This document shows, piece by piece, positions 57,413-64,000 of a DNA stretch of 64,000 nucleotides. A model generated the notes under the pieces. The model was not told the origin of the DNA. It ran no database searches and saw only the letters and a program-made list of their open reading frames with translations. Position numbers and translations under genes: made by a program. Each line of letters begins with the position of its first letter. Position 1 is the stretch's first letter. The DNA is from Halomicrobium urmianum (lineage in GTDB: Archaea; Halobacteriota; Halobacteria; Halobacteriales; Haloarculaceae). The DNA is taken from NCBI RefSeq assembly GCF_020217425.1, contig NZ_CP084090.1:1364001-1428000 (forward strand), in the 5' to 3' direction.

Positions 57413-58525
57413 TCACAGGCCGGCGACGTCCTCGATAGCGTCGGTCAGCGCCTCGATCGACTCGACGTCGTGCTCGCCCATGTGGCCGATGCGGAACGTC
57501 TTCTCGCCGAGTGCCGACCCGTAGCCGTTCGAGAAGACGAAGTCGTACTCCTCGGAGACGGCCTCGATGGTCTCGGCGACGTCGATGCCCTGCGTGTTCT
57601 CGATGCAGGAGACGGTCTGGGACTCGTAGCCCTCCTCGGGGAACATGTCGAAGTGCTCGCGGGCCCACTCGCGGGTGTACTCGGCCATCTCGCGGTGGCG
57701 CTGGTCGCGGGCGTCGTGGCCCTCCTCGAGCATGTACTTCATCTGCTTGCGGTAGGCCAGCATGACCGGGATGGCGGGCGTCGAGTGGGTCTGGCCCTTC
57801 CGGTCGTAGTAGTCCAGCGAGCGCTGGAAGCCGCCGTACCACGAGGCGGACTCGCTCTCGAGTTCGCGCTCGTAGGCGTCGTCGCTGACGACGCAGACGG
57901 CCAGTCCCGGCGGCATGGCGAAGGCCTTCTGGACGGAGGTGAAGATGACGTCGATGCCGTGCTCGTCGATGTCGACGTAGTCGCCGCCCAGCGCGGAGAC
58001 GGCGTCGACGACGAAGTAGGTGTCGGGGTACTCCGCGACGACGTCGCCGATCTCCTCGATGGGGTTGCGGACGCCGGTCGAGGACTCGTTCATGACGCAG
58101 GTGACGGCGTCGTAGTCGGTGTCGCGGGTTTCGAGGGCCTCGCGGACGTCCTCGGGTTTGACCGCCTGACCCCACTCGTACTCGAGGGTATCGACGTTCT
58201 TGCCCAGCCGCTCGGCCACGTTGGCCTGGCGCTCGCTGAAGCTACCGCAGGTCGTGACCAGCACGTCCTCGTCGACGAGGTTGAGCATCGCGCTCTCCAT
58301 GAACTCGGTCCCCGAGGCCGTGAGGACGATGAGCTCGTTGTCCGTGTCGAGGAAGTCCTTCGTGTCCTCGACGACGGTCGTGTAGAGGTCCGTCATCCGG
58401 TCCATCCGGTGACCGAACATCGGCTGGCTCATCTCCTCGATGACGTCCTCGCGCACCTCGGTCGGGCCCGGGATGTACAGCGTCTTGTCGGGGTACTCCC
58501 CCGTGTATTCGCGTTTCTCGGTCAC
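57413..58525 (-). CDS. Class V aminotransferase (alanine-glyoxylate / serine-pyruvate type)
   Basis: 370 aa if started at the GTG at 58525 (MTEKREYTGEYPDKTLYIPG); a GTG three codons upstream (58534) is the alternative. LYIPGPTEVREDVIEEM, LTASGTEFMESAMLN, VDAVSALGGDYVDID and the Schiff-base lysine in IFTSVQKAFAMPPGLA define the AGT/SPT family. Could serve serine, glyoxylate or phosphoserine metabolism; not decidable. No linked pathway genes. Confidence 0.88.
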   Translation of the reverse strand: MTEKREYTGEYPDKTLYIPGPTEVREDVIEEMSQPMFGHRMDRMTDLYTTVVEDTKDFLDTDNELIVLTASGTEFMESAMLNLVDEDVLVTTCGSFSERQANVAERLGKNVDTLEYEWGQAVKPEDVREALETRDTDYDAVTCVMNESSTGVRNPIEEIGDVVAEYPDTYFVVDAVSALGGDYVDIDEHGIDVIFTSVQKAFAMPPGLAVCVVSDDAYERELESESASWYGGFQRSLDYYDRKGQTHSTPAIPVMLAYRKQMKYMLEEGHDARDQRHREMAEYTREWAREHFDMFPEEGYESQTVSCIENTQGIDVAETIEAVSEEYDFVFSNGYGSALGEKTFRIGHMGEHDVESIEALTDAIEDVAGL

Positions 58526-58635
58526 GGAAACCACCTAGTGTGGCGTACCTCTCGACCGGACGGTATGGTAGTTATGATGCTGTTTCGCCCGCGGCGCACC
58601 GGCCGTCTCGTGCGGGTCGTTGACGACTCCCGCTC

Positions 58636-59322
58636 TCACTCGGCCTCCTCGCCAGTGGGCGCTCGCTTGCCGATCCAGTAGCCGGTCCCGGCGATCAGCG
58701 CGGCGACGGCTCCGAACGGCACTTCCGCGATCGCGAACAGGAGCACCTGTCCCGCGAACGTGCCGCCCTTGGCCGCGTCGGTGAGGACGATCGTCGGCAC
58801 GCAGACCACAAGGACGGCGACGGCGTAGCAACCCAGCCGCGCCGTCTCGTGGACGCTCCGGCGGGTGATCAGGTAGCCGGTCCCGGCCAGCCAGAGCGCG
58901 AGCGCGACGAGCAGGCTCCACACGCTCCGCGTGAGAACGAGGCCCAGCAGCGCCGCGCCGACGCCGACGACGACGCCGAAGCCGACGCCCGCCACCAGCG
59001 TCAGCGCGTCGTCGGCGAGGCCGTCCGGATCGAGCAGCGGCGCGTCGTCGCTCGCCGCCGCTCCGCTCGCGTCTCCCGGCGAGGGGCCGCCGCTCGCGCC
59101 CGTCGACGGCCGGTCGCCCGCGCCGCCGCCGACGGCCGCTTCGACGCTCGCCCCGACGTCGGGAACGGACACCCGCGCACCGAGCGAGTCGTCCTCGCCT
59201 CCGGGCGCGGGACCATCGTCTCCGACGCTCGGTTCGTCGAACTCGGCACCGCAGTGCATGCAGTAGCCGGCGCGGGAGCTGACCTTCCCGTCGCACTCCG
59301 GGCAGCGCGGATCTGCGGGCAT
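58636..59322 (-). CDS. Zinc-ribbon membrane protein 1
   Basis: 228 aa. N-terminal zinc ribbon CPECDGKVSSRAGYCMHCG, a 60-residue Gly/Ser/Ala/Asp linker, then about four membrane segments (105-130, 133-152, 160-180, 190-215). The gene at 59400-59957 has the same layout, so the two are tandem paralogues. Function unknown. Confidence 0.78.
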   Translation of the reverse strand: MPADPRCPECDGKVSSRAGYCMHCGAEFDEPSVGDDGPAPGGEDDSLGARVSVPDVGASVEAAVGGGAGDRPSTGASGGPSPGDASGAAASDDAPLLDPDGLADDALTLVAGVGFGVVVGVGAALLGLVLTRSVWSLLVALALWLAGTGYLITRRSVHETARLGCYAVAVLVVCVPTIVLTDAAKGGTFAGQVLLFAIAEVPFGAVAALIAGTGYWIGKRAPTGEEAE

Positions 59323-59399
59323 CGGTCCGACGAGACGCAGGGTGCGGGGGCTCTTAATACCACCTCAGCCCGCGCTACTCGCCGCATTCCCGTCGATCG

Positions 59400-59957
59400 T
59401 CACCACCGGGACGACCGCGAGTCGATCCGGCCGTCGAGCCACTGGCCGGCGACGACCAGCGCGACGACGACCACCAGCGCGCCGCCGTCGAGTAGCGCCA
59501 GGAGGCCGCCCCCGCTGGAGGCGGCGAAGAACACCCGCAGGGCCACGACCAGCACGGCGGCCCCGTAGACGCTCCGGACCAGGACGGTCGCGGCGTCGTC
59601 CAGCTGGTAGAGGTAGTAACCGAAGGCGGCGCTGGCCAGGAGCGCGACGCCCGCGGTCACGCCGGTCACGGCGGATACCAGAAACCAGGTCACCCCGGCG
59701 GCGGCGACGACCAGCCCCTGCCGCGTCTCCTCGGAGCGGTCCAGCACCGACAGGACGTCGTCGACGTCGCTGACCTCGCCGGACGCGCTCGACCCGGGCG
59801 TCCCGGCGTCGGTCACCGCGGACCCGAGCAGTTGATCGAGCGCGCCCCCGCCCTCGGCGTCTACCGGGGACTCGAAGTCGCGCCCGCAGTGCATGCACCA
59901 GGCGGCCGTAGCGCTGACCTTCTCCTCGCAGTGCGGGCAGCGGGGATCCTCTCGCAT
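59400..59957 (-). CDS. Zinc-ribbon membrane protein 2
   Basis: 185 aa from the ATG at 59957 (MREDPRCPHCEEKVSATAAW). Zinc ribbon CPHCEEK to CMHCGRDF, shorter linker than paralogue 1, then four hydrophobic segments (about 80-178). 77 bp upstream of paralogue 1 in the same direction; a duplicated pair. Confidence 0.78.
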   Translation of the reverse strand: MREDPRCPHCEEKVSATAAWCMHCGRDFESPVDAEGGGALDQLLGSAVTDAGTPGSSASGEVSDVDDVLSVLDRSEETRQGLVVAAAGVTWFLVSAVTGVTAGVALLASAAFGYYLYQLDDAATVLVRSVYGAAVLVVALRVFFAASSGGGLLALLDGGALVVVVALVVAGQWLDGRIDSRSSRW

Positions 59958-60122
59958 CGGTTCCACGGTCAATCGGACCGCAATTAGCCTTTTCGACGGT
60001 ACTCTGACGGGTTCGATTGCGGGGAGCGACCGTCGAACGAGCGAGCGGCCCGGCCGCCGGTCGTCACCGACCCAACGTGGTTTGGGAACGGCTCTATTGA
60101 TAGTTACACGCTACCGCACACC

Positions 60123-60317
60123 ATGGATGGAATTCTGAACACGACGACGAACACGGTTCACAAGCACCGGGACAGGAAGGCGACCGCGACGACGGCGTGC
60201 GGTGCCACCAGGCACGTCGCGGACGACCGGCTCGACCGGATCGACGTCGACCGGGCCGTCTCGGATCGGCAGGCGAGCAAGTGCGGGCGCTGTTTCAGCG
60301 ACGGCGGCGGATACTGA
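60123..60317 (+). CDS. Small cysteine-containing haloarchaeal protein
   Basis: 64 aa. MDGILNTTTNTVHKHRDRKA, TTACGATRHVADDRL and SKCGRCFSDGGGY; three cysteines plus histidines (Cys26, CGRC at 54-57) could form a small zinc site. I recall near-identical small proteins in many haloarchaea, without function. Followed by a strong terminator hairpin and then IS6 copy 2. Confidence 0.75.
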   Translation: MDGILNTTTNTVHKHRDRKATATTACGATRHVADDRLDRIDVDRAVSDRQASKCGRCFSDGGGY

Positions 60318-60319
60318 GC

Positions 60320-60346
60320 CGTGCGGGCGCCGTCGGCGCCCGCACG
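60320..60346 (+). terminator. Strong hairpin after the small cysteine protein
   Basis: CGTGCGGGCGCC and GGCGCCCGCACG form a perfect 12-bp stem around a GTC loop, beginning three bases after the stop codon at 60317. No T-tract follows. The remainder up to 60391 shows no gene. Confidence 0.65.
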
Positions 60347-60391
60347 GGGGCACGCGTCGTGACGGGACTTCAGCGTTCGGCCTTCACTGCA

Positions 60392-61086
60392 GGTCGTGTT
60401 TAGTTAAGCGTGAAAAGTGAGGCGGGTGAATTTCTTGGTGTCCATGCCAGAAATCGCCCGCCTCAGTGGTAGTAGCGACTGGATTGATTTGGGTTTTGTG
60501 GAGCGCGAGCGGACACCCGAGCCGGCGATGGCGCTGGGTATTCGATCGCACGTTGCGGGGCTATCGCTGTCGAATACCGTCGATTTACTCGCCAGCTGGG
60601 TGTCGATCGATCGCGGAAAGCGATCCACGATTGGGTGCAGAAAGCCGATTTACAGCCAGAATCAGGGAAATCGCCGAATCAGATCGCGATCGACGAAACG
60701 GTGATTCGGATCAACGATCAGCAATTCTGGCTGTACGCCGCTGGCGATCCTGCCACGAACGAGCTGCTTCACGTCCGGCTTTTTTCGACGACGACCACCG
60801 CTCTCACCGAAATATTTTTCCGCGAACTCCAGCAGAAACACGACGTCGAAACAGCCGAATTTCTCGTTGATGGCGCCCAACACCTCCAAACTGCACTCCA
60901 ACGAATAGGCCTTCGATTTCAGATATCCCGCCACGGAAATCGGAATGCTATCGAACGAATTTTTCGAGAACGCAAGCGCCGAACCTCATCGTTCTCGAAT
61001 TGCTTCAGCCACGTCGAACCAGAAACAGCCGAAAACTGGCTCCAGAGTTTCGCTCGCTGGCACAATGCTTCTAACTAAACACTACC
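60392..61086 (+). mobile_element. IS6-family insertion sequence, copy 2 (inactive)
   Basis: 695 bp, ends as in copy 1 (GGTCGTGTTTAGTTA at 60392; ACTAAACACTACC ending 61086). Opposite orientation to copy 1 at 13542-14237 and nearly identical. Flanks TCACTGCA (left) and GGGTCTGC (right) are the reverse complements of the copy 1 flanks (8/8 and 7/8), the mark of an inversion between the copies. Confidence 0.93.
60444..61078 (+). pseudogene. IS6-family transposase with one-base deletion
   Basis: Same protein as at 13550-14185, but a T is missing near 60597 (GCCAGCTGG here, GCCAGTCTGG in copy 1). The frame breaks after DLLAS; the rest resumes in another frame from KADLQPESGK to the stop, with the DDE residues intact but unlinked. 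Non-functional unless frameshifted; copy 1 could supply transposase in trans. Confidence 0.92.
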
Positions 61087-61134
61087 GGGTCTGCGGGGAC
61101 CAGCCTTTTGATCCCCCCGGTCATGGCGCGGGGT

Positions 61135-62109
61135 ATGGAGTACACCACCCTCGGCTCGACCGGCATGGAAGTCTCGAAGATCTGCCTGGGCTGCATGAGC
61201 TTCGGCAGCGAGGAGGACTGGATGCTCGACCGCGACGAATCGCGGGAGATCATCGAGCGCGCCGTCGACCTCGGGATCAACTTCTTCGACACGGCCAACG
61301 CCTACTCCGACGGCGAGAGCGAGGAGATCCTCGGCGAGGTGCTGGCCGACTACGACCGCGACGAGCAGGTCGTCGCCACCAAGGTCCGGTTCTCCTCCGG
61401 CGGCGACCACCCCAACGCCGACGGGCTCTCCCGGAAGACGATCGAGCAGGAGCTCGAAGGTTCGCTGGACCGCCTCGGGATGGAGACGATCGACCTCTAT
61501 CAGACCCACCGCGTCGACCCGGACACGCCGCCGGAGACGACGCTGCGGGCGCTGGACGACGCCGTCCGCCGCGGCGATGTCCGTCACGTCGGCACCTCCT
61601 CGATGTGGGCCCACCAGCTCGCGGAGCGCCTGCGGACCAGCGAGCGGGAGGACCTGGTCTCCTTCGAGACGATGCAGAACCACTACCACCTCGCCTATCG
61701 CGAGGAGGAGCGGGACGTGCTGCCCACGTGTGAGAAGGAAGACATCGGCGTCATCCCGTGGGGTCCACTGGGCCAGGGCTTCCTCGCGCGCCCGTTCGAC
61801 GAACTGGAGCGTACCCAGCGGGGCGACCCCGAGAACTTCCACAACCCCACGCCCGAGTACGAGCGCGGCGGCGGCCGGGAGATCAACGAGCGCCTGCAGG
61901 AGGTCGCCGCCGACCACGGGATCACGATGGCCCAGGCCGCGCTGGCCTGGCAGTTCCAGAACGACTACGTCGACGCGCCCATCGTCGGCACGACCAGCGT
62001 CGAGCACCTCGAACAGGCCGTAGAGGCGCTCGAAGTCGACCTGTCGGCCTCCGACGTGGCCTACCTCGAGGAGCCCTACGAGCCGCAGCCGATCATCGGG
62101 CACGAGTAG
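61135..62109 (+). CDS. Aldo/keto reductase
   Basis: 324 aa from the ATG at 61135 (MEYTTLGSTGMEVSKICLGC); the frame is open nine codons further up. Catalytic tetrad region: DTANAYSDGESEEILGEVL (Asp, Tyr), VVATKVRF (Lys), LYQTHRVDPDTPPE (His). Cofactor tail APIVGTTSVEHLEQ. NADPH-dependent oxidoreductase of unknown substrate. Before the inversion it would have followed the NnrS-like gene now at 14247-15479, in the same direction. Confidence 0.9.
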   Translation: MEYTTLGSTGMEVSKICLGCMSFGSEEDWMLDRDESREIIERAVDLGINFFDTANAYSDGESEEILGEVLADYDRDEQVVATKVRFSSGGDHPNADGLSRKTIEQELEGSLDRLGMETIDLYQTHRVDPDTPPETTLRALDDAVRRGDVRHVGTSSMWAHQLAERLRTSEREDLVSFETMQNHYHLAYREEERDVLPTCEKEDIGVIPWGPLGQGFLARPFDELERTQRGDPENFHNPTPEYERGGGREINERLQEVAADHGITMAQAALAWQFQNDYVDAPIVGTTSVEHLEQAVEALEVDLSASDVAYLEEPYEPQPIIGHE

Positions 62110-62139
62110 CGACCCAGCCGCTCGCCTCGAGACGGTCCA

Positions 62140-62268
62140 TTAGTTCGGAAGATGGCTCGTCCACTCGTTTTTCGCGTCGAAGGGATCCGTCGGCTCGGCG
62201 TCCTCGCCTCGCGTCTTCTCGTTGATCGCGCCCTCGAGTTCGTCGGCGAACTGGTCGCTGGTACCCAT
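62140..62268 (-). CDS. Small acidic protein, 42 residues
   Basis: ATG at 62268 reads MGTSDQFADELEGAINEKTR, then a Glu/Asp-rich stretch, DPFDAKNEWTSHLPN and TAA at 62140. Too short for usual gene calls, but composition is that of a haloarchaeal protein and the start/stop lie neatly between the aldo/keto reductase and the repeat-rich spacer. Not recognised. Confidence 0.45.
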   Translation of the reverse strand: MGTSDQFADELEGAINEKTRGEDAEPTDPFDAKNEWTSHLPN

Positions 62269-62534
62269 CGTTTCTAGTACGGCGAAAACGGTGATGAACG
62301 TCGGTCCGCGCGCAGAGAGCGGCGCAATCTCGGTCAGGAACGGCGCACAGCTACCCGACCTCGGGCTCGAAAGAAGCGGTTCGGACGACTACGCGTTACT
62401 CGCCCGGTTCCACGGCTCGCGCGGAGCGCTCGCCGTTCCACCACGAGGCCGAGTGCGCAGTCGTTCTCTCGGCCTCGCCGTGCTCTGCGGTTCCCTGCGG
62501 TCACCGCCTCGTAGCGAGGCCTCGATCGCTCTGC
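62269..62534. other. Intergenic spacer with a constant-loop hairpin
   Basis: No gene seen. At 62487-62507 GCGGT/ACCGC brackets TCCCTGCGGTC, the minus-strand form of the GACCGCAGGGA loop family found in the radical SAM partner gene. Further GC-rich GAGGC repeats (62505-62522) look like degenerate copies. Confidence 0.5.
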
Positions 62535-63395
62535 TTACTCGGCCTCGCCCGTCTCGATGGGCGCGCCCACGAGGTTGCCCCACTCGGTCCAGGAGCCGTC
62601 GTAGTTGACGGCGTCGTCGTAGCCCAGCAGCTCGTGCAGGGCGAACCAGGCGACGGAGGAGCGCTCGCCGATGCGGCAGTAGGCGACGGTCGTCTCGTCG
62701 CCGTCGATACCCTCCTCGGCGTAGAGCTCCTGCAGCTCGTCGAAGTCCTTGAACGTGCCGTCGTCGTTGGTGACGGCCGCCCAGGAGATGTTCTTCGCGC
62801 CGGGGACGTGGCCGCCGCGCTGGGCGGTCTCCTGCAGGCCCGGGGGCGCGAGGACCTCGCCGGAGAACTCCTCGGGCGAGCGGACGTCCACGAGCGGCAG
62901 GCCCTTCTCGACGGCGTTCTCGACGTCGTCGCGGTACGCGCGGATGGACTCGCGCGGGCCGGAAGCGTCGTACTCCGCCTCCGAGAACTCGGGGACCTCG
63001 TCGGTGGTCGGGTAGTCGTTGTCGAGCCAGTACTCGCGGCCGCCGTCGAGGAGACGGACGTCGTCGTGGCCGTAGTACTTGAACTGCCAGTAGGTGTAGG
63101 CGGCGAACCAGTTGGAGTTATCGCCGTACAAGACGACGGTGTCGTCGTCGCTGACGCCGTGACTACCGAGCAGGTCCTCGAAGTCCTCCTTCGAGAGGAT
63201 GTCCCGCCGGGTCTGGTCCTGGAGCTGGGTCTCCCAGTTGAAACCGATCGCGCCGGGGGCGTGGGCCTCCTCGTAGGCCTCCGTGTCGACGTCGACCTCC
63301 ACGAGTCGCAGATCAGAGTCGTCGCTCTCGAAGTCGTCGAGTCGGTCCTCGACCCAATCCGCGGAGACGAGGACGTCGTTGGCGTAGTCGCTCAT
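62535..63395 (-). CDS. Thiosulfate/3-mercaptopyruvate sulfurtransferase (two rhodanese domains)
   Basis: 286 aa from the ATG at 63395. N-terminal inactive rhodanese domain (LRLVEVDVDTEAYEEAHAPG), C-terminal active domain with LPLVDVRSPEEFSGEV, HVPGAKNISWAAV and the active Cys in TVAYCRIGERSS (loop CRIGERSS). Transfers sulfane sulfur to cyanide or thiols. A GTATAAG box (minus strand, about 63424-63430) lies about 30 nt upstream, leaderless spacing. Divergent to another rhodanese gene. Confidence 0.92.
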   Translation of the reverse strand: MSDYANDVLVSADWVEDRLDDFESDDSDLRLVEVDVDTEAYEEAHAPGAIGFNWETQLQDQTRRDILSKEDFEDLLGSHGVSDDDTVVLYGDNSNWFAAYTYWQFKYYGHDDVRLLDGGREYWLDNDYPTTDEVPEFSEAEYDASGPRESIRAYRDDVENAVEKGLPLVDVRSPEEFSGEVLAPPGLQETAQRGGHVPGAKNISWAAVTNDDGTFKDFDELQELYAEEGIDGDETTVAYCRIGERSSVAWFALHELLGYDDAVNYDGSWTEWGNLVGAPIETGEAE

Positions 63396-63751
63396 AGTTG
63401 CACACGCACGTACGCGCCCCCTTCTTATACCCCTGCTTATGACGGCATGGTCCGCCACTCCTCCCCCTTTCCGGCAGAACCTGCGGATTCCAGACGCGAC
63501 TACTGTGACTCACGGTGTCATCGCGAGTTCGGCGAATCGGGTGGGACGGGGGGAGGCGGGCCCTGTGCCGCGTACCAACCACGCACCTTACGGAAATCCT
63601 TGCCCCTATCTTCGAGCCGCCCAGTCGCCGACACGAGCGGGGCGGCAGCCGGTCGGACGGACGGTCGGGGCGTCACGGCGGTGCGCGATAGCCGCGCGGT
63701 AGCGGATCGAGACACACAGGTTCAAGCCCGCGGAGGGGAAAGTCGCAGGTG
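63396..63751. promoter_or_regulatory. Divergent region between two sulfurtransferase genes
   Basis: 356 bases. Carries the minus-strand TATA box (about 63424-63430). For the plus gene only a weak GGTTCAAG box (63719-63726) is seen about 30 nt before its ATG. The middle (63450-63700) is without a convincing gene despite open frames. Confidence 0.4.
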
Positions 63752-64000
63752 ATGACCGACATCGTCTCCGCGGCGTGGGTGCGCGAACACCCGGACGCCC
63801 GGATCGTCGACGTCCGCGACGCCTGGGAGTACGAGGGCATCGGCCACCTCCCCGGCGCCGTGAACGTCCCGTTCGACGCCTACCGCGCGGACGCCCACGC
63901 GGCCGAGGGCGGCGAGGGCAGCGCCGGGATGCTCCCCGACGAGGGCGCGTTCGCGGACCTGATGCGCGAGGCCGGCGTCGCAAACGGCGACCACGTGGTC
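63752..64000 (+). CDS. Rhodanese-type sulfurtransferase, cut by window edge
   Basis: First 83 residues only: MTDIVSAAWVREHPDARIVD, VRDAWEYEGIGHLPGAVNVP, then MLPDEGAFADLMREAGVANG. The D-x-R-x-x-W-E-Y-x-x-x-H-I/L-P-G-A pattern is rhodanese. Continues beyond base 64000; active-site Cys not yet reached. Likely a second thiosulfate sulfurtransferase, divergent to the first. Confidence 0.88.
   Translation, partial: MTDIVSAAWVREHPDARIVDVRDAWEYEGIGHLPGAVNVPFDAYRADAHAAEGGEGSAGMLPDEGAFADLMREAGVANGDHVV

Overview
The window is chromosomal DNA from a halophilic archaeon (class Halobacteria). GC content is very high, predicted proteins are acidic, start regions carry TATA-type boxes close to leaderless starts, and genes overlap as ATGA/GTGA. 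Lineage markers include halocyanin, archaeal CarS, a siroheme-route tetrapyrrole cluster, DUF2249 proteins and haloarchaeal small membrane proteins. Genus is not decidable from the sequence. All family names below come from recall and by-eye reading of translations; no database was searched.

Layout: 0-3.5 kb, ketopantoate reductase (cut by the left edge), metX and metY on the minus strand. 3.7-12.1 kb, a transglutaminase/DUF58/membrane protein operon with DUF2270 and a convergent MoxR ATPase. 12.2-13.2 kb, a basic Gln/Arg/Gly repeat protein. 13.5-14.2 kb, IS6-type element copy 1. 14.2-21.0 kb, two NnrS-like membrane proteins, two radical SAM/SPASM proteins, their small partner protein and a halocyanin. 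21.0-27.9 kb, a compact redox regulon with seven CGAA-N4-TTCG type palindromes, three DUF2249 proteins, a cupin, an orphan haem-copper oxidase subunit I, a NarO/Bat-type regulator with four cysteines, and a CGCGG-family candidate RiPP. 28-33 kb, rubrerythrin-like protein, uvrB and a DUF4097 lipoprotein. 33.6-42.4 kb, an acetolactate synthase-like and aldehyde dehydrogenase pair, a DUF389 protein, a GNAT pseudogene cut by a second IS6-type element, uvrC. 42.4-43.8 kb, a decayed IS200/IS605 tnpB. 44-52.6 kb, ilvE, DUF502, proline dehydrogenase, carS, hemC-cobA-hemD and a DHH phosphoesterase. 52.6-60.3 kb, methyltransferase, HTH protein, Nfu, ligA, an aminotransferase and tandem zinc-ribbon membrane proteins. 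60.4-61.1 kb, IS6 copy 2 (frameshifted). 61.1-64 kb, aldo/keto reductase and two rhodanese-type sulfurtransferases, the last cut by the right edge.

Two results stand out. First, the two near-identical IS6 copies at 13.54 and 60.39 kb lie in opposite orientation and have exchanged their 8-bp target duplications, so the 46-kb segment between them has been inverted. Second, the 21-27.6 kb palindromes lie at almost constant distance (44.5 bp in six of nine gene-site pairs) from start codons, and include the promoter of the NarO-like regulator and that of the CGCGG candidate RiPP. Together with the nearby radical SAM genes, which share their own promoter element with halocyanin, this suggests an oxygen/redox-controlled peptide- or haem-modification system.
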